The translations under genes and the position numbers were made by a program. Shown piece by piece: positions 9,406-16,345 of a stretch of DNA of 64,000 nucleotides. Location of the stretch: positions 1 through 64,000 of the forward strand of contig NZ_JADEWZ010000017.1 in NCBI RefSeq assembly GCF_015207425.1. The letters are read 5' to 3'. Origin of the DNA: Lusitaniella coriacea LEGE 07157. GTDB lineage: Bacteria; Cyanobacteriota; Cyanobacteriia; Cyanobacteriales; Spirulinaceae. The notes beneath the pieces were generated by a model. That model made no database searches. It saw only the letters and a program-made list of their open reading frames with translations, and had not been told where the DNA came from. Each line of letters opens with the position of its first letter. Within the stretch, counting starts at the first letter, position 1.

Positions 9406-9645
9406 ATGCGTTGCGCTATTTCCAGTCGGGCGGGTCAAGTCTTGGCACGGGGGTATCTATATATCCAAAAAGAGGATGACGGAGAACTGCGCCTCAACTT
9501 TGAAAGCGATCGCGGGACTTTAATTGAAGGGGGAATTATCGAACCCGATGGCAACATGAACCGCGCCTCACAAACCTTGATGGATCGCTTCTTTGAGACT
9601 TGGCACATGAGCGATCTAACCCTCACAGCAGGCCCCAGGGTTTGA
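9406..9645 (+). CDS. conserved small hypothetical protein
   Basis: The open frame starts at 9343 inside the previous gene, but the ATG at 9406 has an excellent ribosome-binding site (GAGGAGG at 9391-9397), giving a 79-residue product. The sequence looks like a compact beta-rich protein (VLARGYLYIQKEDDGELRLNF, then GTLIEGGIIEPDG) with a final amphipathic helix (LMDRFFETWHM). There is no signal peptide, membrane segment or motif that I recognise. The ribosome-binding site lies in a perfect hairpin. It is convergent with the VOC-family gene. Confidence 0.7.
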   Translation: MRCAISSRAGQVLARGYLYIQKEDDGELRLNFESDRGTLIEGGIIEPDGNMNRASQTLMDRFFETWHMSDLTLTAGPRV

Positions 9646-9652
9646 GGAAAAA

Positions 9653-10039
9653 CTACATGGGGGTATAGGTAATCATCGAAATTGTCGCCCCTTGCGGGTC
9701 TTGAATGAGGCAAAATCGCCCCGTATCGGGAATATCTGTGGGGGGAACCAGGATTTTCCCCCCTAGTTCCTTAACTAACTTTACCGAAGCATCCACATCC
9801 TCCACCGTGACATAGTTTCCCCAAGCTGGAGATTCCCCTTTAGCCTGGGGAGGGATCGGCATGATTCCACCCACAGATCGCTCTCCCGCTTTAACAACGG
9901 TGTAAGTCATTCCTTCCATCGGCATATCTTCCATCGTCCAACCAAATACTTTCTGGTAAAACTCCTTTGCCGCAGTTGGATCTGTGGTCATAAGTTCGCC
10001 CCAACTAAAGGCACCGTGCTGTTGAAAAAGATTATCCAT
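9653..10039 (-). CDS. VOC-family (glyoxalase/bleomycin-resistance fold) protein
   Basis: The protein has 128 residues, the usual size of a single-module pair VOC protein. It opens with GAFSWGELMTTDPTAAKEFY followed by QKVFGWTMEDM. It ends with the paired module VEDVDASVKLVKELGGKILV, then FCLIQDPQGATISMI. The His/Glu positions typical of metal-binding members can be seen in part (E15, E/Q late), so it may be a metal enzyme or a ligand-binding protein. Its substrate cannot be told from the sequence. It is transcribed alone. Confidence 0.88.
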   Translation of the reverse strand: MDNLFQQHGAFSWGELMTTDPTAAKEFYQKVFGWTMEDMPMEGMTYTVVKAGERSVGGIMPIPPQAKGESPAWGNYVTVEDVDASVKLVKELGGKILVPPTDIPDTGRFCLIQDPQGATISMITYTPM

Positions 10040-10102
10040 CTCTAATTTTCCTCAAGAGACAAGAACTTCTCTGTTATAGTACAAAAGAACTAAATAAGCA
10101 AT

Positions 10103-10126
10103 AAATTTACGCCTAATGTGAATTAG
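10103..10126. repeat. single end of the TTTACGCC MITE-like family
   Basis: AAATTTACGCCTAATGTGAATTAG matches the left end of the copies at 2785 and 23882. No matching right end is found nearby, so this is a solo end or a deletion derivative. It is followed at 10132-10147 by a small palindrome (CCAAATCCAGATTTGG). Confidence 0.55.
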
Positions 10127-10154
10127 AATCGCCAAATCCAGATTTGGGGGCTTC

Positions 10155-10259
10155 TGATATAAAATCCGGTTGAATGCCCTCAGCAAGGACTGATACGGAG
10201 AGGTCGCAAGCCGACCTAGCGGTAAATTTTCATGACGTGCAATTAGAAGATTTGATATG
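10155..10259. repeat. MITE-like repeat, family TGATAT, copy 2
   Basis: This copy runs from TGATATAAAATCCGG to GAAGATTTGATATGA, about 105 bp, and shows the inverted ends of the family clearly. The internal GGTGAC-type run of copy 1 is replaced by a short hairpin (AGGTCGCAAGCCGACCT). It sits in the 314-bp interval between the divergent VOC and MAPEG genes, which otherwise shows nothing recognisable. Confidence 0.75.
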
Positions 10260-10353
10260 ACTGATACGCATCCGCGCGCACTACAATTTGGTCGAGGCAC
10301 TGTGCTAATTTCAGATAGTGATAAGCATTGCTGTGGAGCGAGAATCCTTACCC

Positions 10354-10755
10354 ATGTCTGTACTGCCGAGTTTAATTACTGTTTTGGCGTTAATTCTCTA
10401 TTTTGTCACGATCGTTAATGTGGGTCGAGCAAGGGCGAAGTATCAAATTCAGCCGCCTCAAATGACGGGAAATCCTAATTTTGAGTGTGCGGTTCGGGTA
10501 CAACAAAACACTCTGGAACAATTGATTATTTTTCTTCCCGCGTTTTGGTTATTTTGCCTGTATGTCAGTCCTCTGTGGGGTGCTGGAGTTGGTGCGTTGT
10601 GGGTTGTGGGTCGCGCGCTTTATGCTTGGGGATATTATCAAGCGCCAGAAAAACGCGCTCCTGGGTTTGCAATTGGCTCCCTTAGCATGATGATTCTTGT
10701 GTTGGGGTCTTTGGTGGGGATTATTCTCAAACTGCTCGATTCGGGTCTGTTTTAA
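10354..10755 (+). CDS. MAPEG-family membrane protein
   Basis: The protein has 133 residues from the ATG at 10354; a GTG twelve codons upstream is possible but adds a non-conserved lead. Four hydrophobic segments are evident, with the family motif NPNFECAVRVQQNTLEQ after the first and a GRALYAWGYY motif after the third. MAPEG proteins are microsomal glutathione-transferase-like enzymes that conjugate or isomerise lipophilic substrates using glutathione. The bacterial substrate is unknown. The 3' end overlaps the convergent CBS gene by 29 bp. Confidence 0.88.
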   Translation: MSVLPSLITVLALILYFVTIVNVGRARAKYQIQPPQMTGNPNFECAVRVQQNTLEQLIIFLPAFWLFCLYVSPLWGAGVGALWVVGRALYAWGYYQAPEKRAPGFAIGSLSMMILVLGSLVGIILKLLDSGLF

Positions 10756-11917
10756 GGGAGGGGGTTTGAAGTAATTGTTCTAATTGCGCTAAGTCCGCGA
10801 TCGCGCGCTGGAATTCAACCTGACGTAATTCTGGGGTCAGTTCGGGGGTATTGGCAAGGGTTTTTAAGCACCCTCGAATGGAATTGAGGAGAGAATCCGA
10901 ATCTGCCGACCGCAGAACGCGCCCCTTCAAACTGAGCATTTCTGTCGTCCTCAAAGGATCGCCACTCTGCAATTCTTCAATATTTTCCCCTTTGAGCTGC
11001 TGAATTGTTTTTTGCAAACTCTCCAGCGTCCAATACATCTCCATCGGGTCGAAGGCACGCAACAAGCTACTTTGCGTCACAATTCCCAACCCCCGACCCC
11101 AATTCCAAGAAACCACCAAACGCCGAACGCGGCGCTGTTGCATCGTCTGGTGAGCCGTCCACAAAGAATCCTCCGGACTCAACAGGAAAAGCGGCGTACT
11201 CATCACTTTCTGAGATGGAATTGTTCTCAAATCCAGTTGAAGAAACCGAAATTGTACGATATCTCGTTCTGTAATAATCCCAACGGGTCGTAAGTATCCA
11301 TCCTCATCCTCTTCCACAATCGCAACGCAACTCACTCGTTGTGCTGCCATCAGTTGCGCAATCGTCAAAACTGAAGTCTCCGGAGATGCGCGAATGACCG
11401 TTTTACTCATCACATCTGCAACGCGCCGCATCTTAAGCAGATTGGCAGGTCGCAACACCTGACGGATACTTTCTGGGGAAACCACCCCTGTCAATTGACC
11501 TGAATTGTTCGTCAGGGGAAGGTGGCGAATGCGGTAGCGACGAAATAAAAAGAGTGCAGCGAAAATATCCTTGAAATTATCTTCTGTAATGGTTACGACA
11601 GGGTGCGCCATCACCTCAGAAATTTTGAGCGTTTCTAACGGTTCGTCAATCGCGGTCAGTCGAACGATATCCCGTTCGGTAAAGATGCCAAGAAGCTTTG
11701 CGTCCTGCATGACCAACACGCAACTCGATCGCGCTTCGCTATTCATCGCCATCTCTCCAGAGTCCTCTAAGCTCGGTAGCGAGCAACTTTGACCCCGACT
11801 TTGACTCATGTGCGCGATCGCGTCTAGCACTAATGTATCCGGTGAAACCGTTAAAGGAGCGCGCGCGATCGCCTTCTCCAAATCTGGCACGCTAATGGGG
11901 GAGTCGCTGAGTTCCAT
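10727..11917 (-). CDS. four-CBS-domain protein
   Basis: Taking the ATG at 11917 (MELSDSPISVPDLEKAI) gives 396 residues; the frame stays open to 11974 without a good start. There are two CBS pairs. The first is VSPDTLVLDAIAHM, then LGIFTERDIVRL, and VMAHPVVTI, then LTGVVSPESIRQV. The second is VMSKTVIRASPETSVLTIAQ, then VGIITERDIVQF, and VMSTPLFLLSPEDSL, then LGIVTQSSLLRA. A helical tail follows (about residues 310-390). The same CBS array heads many cyanobacterial sensor kinases, but no kinase domain follows here. It probably senses adenine nucleotides; its partner is unknown. Confidence 0.88.
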   Translation of the reverse strand: MELSDSPISVPDLEKAIARAPLTVSPDTLVLDAIAHMSQSRGQSCSLPSLEDSGEMAMNSEARSSCVLVMQDAKLLGIFTERDIVRLTAIDEPLETLKISEVMAHPVVTITEDNFKDIFAALFLFRRYRIRHLPLTNNSGQLTGVVSPESIRQVLRPANLLKMRRVADVMSKTVIRASPETSVLTIAQLMAAQRVSCVAIVEEDEDGYLRPVGIITERDIVQFRFLQLDLRTIPSQKVMSTPLFLLSPEDSLWTAHQTMQQRRVRRLVVSWNWGRGLGIVTQSSLLRAFDPMEMYWTLESLQKTIQQLKGENIEELQSGDPLRTTEMLSLKGRVLRSADSDSLLNSIRGCLKTLANTPELTPELRQVEFQRAIADLAQLEQLLQTPSLKTDPNRAV

Positions 11918-12138
11918 AGCAGATTGCCCTTTTGCCTCATCAATAAAGAGGGATGTTACGAAGAACCGCCTCAAAGCCGCAAAACATCTTTACATACACC
12001 CTATTGAGATGTACCATAGACAAATGTTACGCAACAGAAGATAGGATCATTGCAGTACATGGCTTTGAGCTTGTTTTAGGTTGTTCGTATCATGTGTGTA
12101 ATGCGTCGCTGTATTGCCAAAGCCCATTAACAGCAGTG

Positions 12139-12486
12139 TTAGGTGCGATTTTTACTCATACCTGACACTCTGGGGGTTTTTCCATAAAATCGATCCAACA
12201 CTCGCTTAACAGATATTCGCTTCCACTGTTGACCCCGCTTGGTGTAATATCCATGCTCATTCAGCCAGTTAGCGATCTGTTGTAGGGACTTACCCGATTT
12301 ATGGTGTCGGCGAATGAGTTCGATGACCTGTCGTTCTTGAGGATTATCTACTAATTTTCCATTGATAGATTGTTGACCAAAAGCAGGCGAACCATAGCCG
12401 ACATAGCCACCTTTAGCCGCTTTCGCTTTTCGACCCCTCTCTAGCCTTTCGTAGGCAGAATATGCTTCCCAATCCTCGGCAACCAT
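12139..12486 (-). CDS. serine-recombinase C-terminal-type fragment
   Basis: From the ATG at 12486 this gives 115 residues (the frame opens with a TTG at 12501). It resembles the recombinase domain that follows the catalytic domain in large serine recombinases: KAKAAKGGYVGYGSPAFGQ, then NPQERQVIELIRRHHKSGKS, then LQQIANWLNEHGYYTKRGQQ and WKRISVKRVLDRFYG. The N-terminal resolvase domain with the catalytic Ser is absent, and an in-frame TGA lies shortly upstream, so it cannot recombine DNA as it stands. It is either a remnant of a mobile element or a stand-alone DNA-binding protein. No attachment sites were seen. Confidence 0.65.
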   Translation of the reverse strand: MVAEDWEAYSAYERLERGRKAKAAKGGYVGYGSPAFGQQSINGKLVDNPQERQVIELIRRHHKSGKSLQQIANWLNEHGYYTKRGQQWKRISVKRVLDRFYGKTPRVSGMSKNRT

Positions 12487-12678
12487 CGACTCTTTTTGCA
12501 AGCAACATTTGCCCTTAGTGTATCAAAAAACATAAAAATCGAAGGTTTCTAAGCCGTTAAACCAGCGCATCCAATACCAAATCCGATTTGCTCAGAGCGA
12601 TCGCGAAGTTTGTGCGGAAGGGGTAAACGAACGAGAAAACCAATGACAATCTAAATTTTGGAGTAGAACAAGCAAAAA

Positions 12679-12978
12679 ATGGCAACCTACAAAGTTCGAC
12701 TAATTAATGAAACAGAAGGACTCGACAAAACCATTGAAGTTGCAGACGACGAGTACATTCTCGATGCAGCCGACGAACAAGATATTGAACTTCCTGTTTC
12801 CTGCCGTTCTGGTTCTTGTTCGAGTTGTGCGGGCAAACTGCAATCGGGAAGCATCGATCAATCGGAGCAAGTCTTCTTAGAAGACGAGCAAATCGAAGCG
12901 GGGTTCGTATTAACCTGTATTGCCTACCCCACCTCCGACTGTACAATTTTGACTCACCAAGAAGAAGCGCTGTTTTAA
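12679..12978 (+). CDS. petF: plant-type [2Fe-2S] ferredoxin
   Basis: The protein has 99 residues, the standard size. The cluster ligands are Cys42, Cys47, Cys50 and Cys80 in the canonical CxxxxCxxCx29C spacing ([14 protein letters not shown], then TCIAYP). The C-terminus [11 protein letters not shown] is typical of photosynthetic ferredoxin I, which carries electrons from photosystem I to FNR, ferredoxin-thioredoxin reductase and other acceptors. It heads a co-directional group: a thioredoxin follows after 24 bp. Confidence 0.93.
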   Translation: MATYKVRLINETEGLDKTIEVADDEYILDAADEQDIELPVSCRSGSCSSCAGKLQSGSIDQSEQVFLEDEQIEAGFVLTCIAYPTSDCTILTHQEEALF

Positions 12979-13002
12979 ATTTATAAGGATAACCAATTAA
13001 TA

Positions 13003-13320
13003 ATGAGTGCCACCTATATTCAAGATAGTGACTTTGGCGAACTACTTGCCCTCGATCGCCCCGTTGTCGTTGATTGTACTGCCACCTGGTGCGGGCCTTG
13101 CCGCATTATCGCGCCCTTAATCGACCAACTGGCGACAGAATACGAAGATCGCGCCAAAGTCGTCAAACTCGATATCGACAAAAACAAAGAAAACGCCAAA
13201 AAATTCGGAATTAAAAGCATTCCTGCCGTTTTAATTTTTAAAGGTGGCGAACTCGTCGAACACCTCGTCGGTAAAGCGTCCTACGAAACCTTTGCCCAAG
13301 CATTAGACAAACACCTCTAA
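13003..13320 (+). CDS. thioredoxin
   Basis: The protein has 105 residues with the active site WCGPC (Cys30, Cys33) and the cis-Pro segment KSIPAVLIFKGGE. It reduces disulfides in target proteins; in cyanobacteria it is reduced from ferredoxin or NADPH. The residue before the conserved T-A-T-W is Cys (VVDCTATWC), where Phe is usual. A third cysteine near the active site could matter for redox behaviour. Its position directly after ferredoxin and upstream of CBS-CP12 suggests joint expression. Confidence 0.92.
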   Translation: MSATYIQDSDFGELLALDRPVVVDCTATWCGPCRIIAPLIDQLATEYEDRAKVVKLDIDKNKENAKKFGIKSIPAVLIFKGGELVEHLVGKASYETFAQALDKHL

Positions 13321-13364
13321 GCCATTAATCCGATCGATACACTTTGAATAGAAGGAATGCGGCG

Positions 13365-13487
13365 ATGCACCTCACCCAAACAGTTCGGCATCCCAACTGC
13401 GGCAATTTAGCACAACGGCACCACTTGAATTGTCCTGAAAATCGAGCGATTCAAACAGAATGTTCGGCTTGTGACTATTTTATTTAA
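13365..13487 (+). CDS. zinc-ribbon small protein, first half of a split gene
   Basis: The 40-residue frame from the ATG at 13365 has two Cys motifs (HPNCGNLAQRHHL and TECSACDYFI); the first CPxC pair is reduced to a single Cys (HPNC). Cyanobacteria encode an intact small protein of the form CPNCGSxAER-(n)-RTQCPSCDYLMxTC-(n)-GxVIEAYAPGI, often misannotated as a PriA-like protein. Here the frame stops with TAA right after CDYFI. The rest (SGSVIEAYAPGI) continues in the next frame, whose ATG shares a base with the stop (TAATG). This is either a frameshifted gene or a translationally coupled pair. Confidence 0.55.
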   Translation: MHLTQTVRHPNCGNLAQRHHLNCPENRAIQTECSACDYFI

Positions 13488-13663
13488 TGATTACTCGTGC
13501 TGTGAGTGGAAGTGTAATTGAAGCTTACGCACCGGGAATTGCAATGCCAAAGAAGCGTTCGCTGTCTCCAGAAGAAGCTAATCCTTGGGACGTTAGAGGG
13601 TATCAATATCCAGTTGTATCGCCGCCATTCCATCCATTCAATACAAAAATGCTTGCCCGATAA
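13487..13663 (+). CDS. second half of the split zinc-ribbon gene
   Basis: The 58-residue frame starts at the ATG overlapping the previous stop. MITRAVSGSVIEAYAPGIAM is the conserved C-terminal part of the small zinc-ribbon protein that normally continues from CDYLM. It then has a longer, Pro-rich tail (KKRSLSPEEANPWDVRGYQY, then PVVSPPFHPF). It lacks cysteines, so it would not bind zinc alone. The CBS-CP12 gene begins 23 bp later. A sequencing error or programmed frameshifting would also produce this picture. Confidence 0.5.
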   Translation: MITRAVSGSVIEAYAPGIAMPKKRSLSPEEANPWDVRGYQYPVVSPPFHPFNTKMLAR

Positions 13664-13686
13664 AACCATAAATTTAAAAAATACCA

Positions 13687-14304
13687 ATGATGAAAGCAGA
13701 AGACATCATGACCCCAGAGGTTGTGACCATTCAGGGGTCGGCAACGGTAGCTGAAGCTGTCGTTATGATGAAGGAGAGAAAACTGCGCGCATTAGTGGTC
13801 GAACGTCGCAACGACAACGATCCTTACGGCATTGTGAGCGAAACCGATATTGTCTATAAAGTGGCAGCTTTCGGACACGATCCCAAAAAAATGCGGGTCT
13901 ATGAGATTATGACCAAACCTTGCATTACGGTAGCTCCCGATTTGGGGGTGGAGTATGTGGCGCGTTTATTCGCCAATACGCGCATTCACCGCGCGCCAGT
14001 GGTAAGAGAGAAGTTGTTGGGCATTATTTCCGTGAGCGATATTATGCACAAAAGCGATTTTGTTGAAAAACCCCAACAATTATTTATTGAAGATCGATTA
14101 GAGGTTGCACGGGAAGAAGCCAGAGCCATTTGTCAGGAGAAAGGGGAAACTGCGCCGGAGTGTGCCACGGCTTGGGATATTGTCGAGGAACTTCAAGCCA
14201 CAGTAGCAGATCGGCGATCGCGCCAAAAAGAAAATCAAAGTTCTTTCGAAACCTATTGCGACGAGAATCCGAACGCGCCGGAATGTCGGATTTATGAAGA
14301 CTAG
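13687..14304 (+). CDS. CBS-CP12 fusion protein
   Basis: The protein has 205 residues. Two CBS motifs come first (about residues 5-125: EDIMTPEVVTIQGSATVAEA, then GIVSETDIVYK, then IMTKPCITVAPD and LGIISVSDIMH). A complete CP12 domain follows at about 135-205. Both CP12 cysteine pairs are present (CQEKGETAPEC and CDENPNAPEC), as is the core AWDIVEELQA. CP12 binds GAPDH and phosphoribulokinase and switches off the Calvin cycle when oxidised. CBS-CP12 proteins are known in cyanobacteria and are thought to add nucleotide sensing. The ferredoxin and thioredoxin genes just upstream fit control of its disulfides. Confidence 0.92.
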   Translation: MMKAEDIMTPEVVTIQGSATVAEAVVMMKERKLRALVVERRNDNDPYGIVSETDIVYKVAAFGHDPKKMRVYEIMTKPCITVAPDLGVEYVARLFANTRIHRAPVVREKLLGIISVSDIMHKSDFVEKPQQLFIEDRLEVAREEARAICQEKGETAPECATAWDIVEELQATVADRRSRQKENQSSFETYCDENPNAPECRIYED

Positions 14305-14332
14305 TCGCCTCTGAAAACAACAAAAGGCCGGT

Positions 14333-15022
14333 CTAAGTCTCACGAATGCGAAGCATTTGATTGCCATTTCGCTGGAATTCATAGGGAACAGATTCAACCG
14401 TCACTTGATACCCTCTTTCGATGAAGTGATTGATGGCTTTTTCCAGGTGAAGGGACGGTTCTCCAGTGAAGTTTTCTAGTAAAGGAAAAACCCGTACTTC
14501 TGTTGCCACTCGACACATCTCTAAGATTGAGGCAAGATGAAACGCCAAAGGAAATTGCTCGGAGTAAGTAAATAAAAAATGGGAACATAAAGCCAGATCG
14601 AACTGACGCTTTTCAAAAGAAAGATTGGGGAATTCATCGGTTTTATAGCGTCCATTCTGCCGTCCTTTCGGAAAGTCTTCGAGAAACGTTTGCATCGCTA
14701 ACATTCTCGCTTTTCCGAGATGTTCGGGAGATTTCATTTCCTGCCAAACAAATTTCTCTGGGGTTGCTTTGAGTCCTTTGAGAATAATGGGATAGGTGGC
14801 ATGAATCCGGCTGTGGATATCCCTTGCGCTAAACTGGTAGATTGGATCGCAGGAAATAACGCTTCCCCCTAAACGAGTCATTTCTGCGTTGAAGCTAGAA
14901 GGTCCTCCCGCACAATCGAGGATGCTTTTCTGGCGATCGGTTTCGCTGAGGTCGAACATTTTGATGTATTCTTCGAGAGAACGTCCCCAGGGAACGACCT
15001 TTTCGAGTTTGAAACTCGCCAT
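14333..15022 (-). CDS. SAM-dependent methyltransferase-like protein
   Basis: Starting at the ATG at 15022 (MASFKLEKVVPWGRSLEEY) gives 229 residues. Motif I appears as KSILDCAGGPSSFNAEM near residue 35, and the acidic second-strand end as GGSVISCDPIYQF. A later LALCSHFLF motif holds the position of motif IV. The family is frequent in cyanobacteria. Its substrate is not known, and GxGxG is altered to AGGPSS. It is convergent with CBS-CP12 (28 bp apart), so it is not part of that operon. Confidence 0.75.
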   Translation of the reverse strand: MASFKLEKVVPWGRSLEEYIKMFDLSETDRQKSILDCAGGPSSFNAEMTRLGGSVISCDPIYQFSARDIHSRIHATYPIILKGLKATPEKFVWQEMKSPEHLGKARMLAMQTFLEDFPKGRQNGRYKTDEFPNLSFEKRQFDLALCSHFLFTYSEQFPLAFHLASILEMCRVATEVRVFPLLENFTGEPSLHLEKAINHFIERGYQVTVESVPYEFQRNGNQMLRIRET

Positions 15023-15199
15023 CTTTTTTTCCTCTATCAAAATTCCTCCACCGCTATCCTACGACATTCCCCGAATCCAACTTCCTCGATCCTAGCTTAG
15101 GATATTTGGGTTCGCGCGATCGCGGTTTCTCTCCCCCATCTCCCGTACCATTCGAGCTAAGATAGCTTGAGTTCAATCTATGTGTGAATCGAGTTTGCC

Positions 15200-16330
15200 A
15201 TGAATTACGGGTCAGATGTCCTTGGTGCTAATATCGATCTGCCAGAGGCGCTTAGGGCAAGCACGGCATTATTACTCGGTACGATTACTTTTTTAAGTTT
15301 TTTACTGGTTACGGGTCTTTCTTATCTCCAATTCCCTAAAATTGCTCGCTTATTTTCGACTTCCCTCTCTTCAACGGAAGTACAAGGCATTTATCAAATT
15401 GTAGTTTCGCCTTATCAAGGATGGTTGAATTGGATCGTTGTTGTGACCATTACCGACATCATTTTGTTGAATGTACCGCTTCCGATTTGGCTGAGATTAT
15501 TTGAGTTTTTAATTAGCTTTCTCATCGCACTCAATGTCAGCTTCTTAGGATTCAAATTAATAACCAAAGTGTTCGATAGCTATTTACTGGGAGTTGCTCT
15601 TGAAAATAAGGATAAAATCAATAGCGAATTGCTCGTTCTTGCCAAGTTCATCTGTAATGCTTTAGTCGTTCTCATTGTTATCTTTATTTTTGCTCAAACC
15701 CATCAAATTAATGTACTTGGTTTAATTGCCAGCTTAGGAGTGGGTGGTGTAGCAATCGCTTTTGCTTCCCAGAAAGTTTTAGAACAAATATTATGGAGTA
15801 TCGTTCTTTATATCGATCGACCTTTCACCGTTGATGACTACATTCATTTACCCGACAGCACCCTAGGAAGAGTAGAATCAATTGGATGGCGCTCGACTAA
15901 AATCCGCCTATCAGGAAAAAATACCCTAGTGATCGTTCCTAATAGTCAAATTGCACAATCCAGTATTGAAAATTTAACGCGCGCAAGGCGAGTAATTTCC
16001 ATCGTCAATTTGACCTTTTTTCGGTCGATGTCTGAAGAAGAAAAAGCCTTAATCGAACAGCTTATTCTCGACAGCACTAAAGATATCCTAGGCATCGACC
16101 ATCGCTTGACACAAATTCGTTTTGAAGACTTAACAGATGCCTCAAAGCAAGATTACGTTCAAACTCAACTGATTTTTTACATCTTAGGAGCAGCAGAAAG
16201 CTCGATGGAATTACGACAAAATCTCTTGGAAATTGCAAGGGAAAATATTATCGAACGATTGCAAGACTATGGGCTAGACTTCAACTTTGAAGAAAAGACC
16301 CTTGAAATTGCACAGCCTATGAATATTTAA
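15200..16330 (+). CDS. MscS-family mechanosensitive channel (first of tandem pair)
   Basis: The protein has 376 residues with four or five membrane segments in the first 190. The pore-lining third helix of MscS is recognisable as VLGLIASLGVGGVAIAFASQ (about residues 171-190). It is followed by the beta domain (RPFTVDDYIHLPDSTLGRVE, SIGWRSTKIRL and VIVPNSQIAQS). Such channels open under membrane tension to release solutes on osmotic downshock. A second member follows after 15 bp, so the two probably form an operon and may make mixed channels. Confidence 0.9.
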   Translation: MNYGSDVLGANIDLPEALRASTALLLGTITFLSFLLVTGLSYLQFPKIARLFSTSLSSTEVQGIYQIVVSPYQGWLNWIVVVTITDIILLNVPLPIWLRLFEFLISFLIALNVSFLGFKLITKVFDSYLLGVALENKDKINSELLVLAKFICNALVVLIVIFIFAQTHQINVLGLIASLGVGGVAIAFASQKVLEQILWSIVLYIDRPFTVDDYIHLPDSTLGRVESIGWRSTKIRLSGKNTLVIVPNSQIAQSSIENLTRARRVISIVNLTFFRSMSEEEKALIEQLILDSTKDILGIDHRLTQIRFEDLTDASKQDYVQTQLIFYILGAAESSMELRQNLLEIARENIIERLQDYGLDFNFEEKTLEIAQPMNI

Positions 16331-16345
16331 ACGTTTGTAAAATCT

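Noticed and set aside
11005-11293. Plus-strand frames inside the four-CBS gene
   Set aside because: They are shadows of the minus-strand CBS gene, whose domains are clear.
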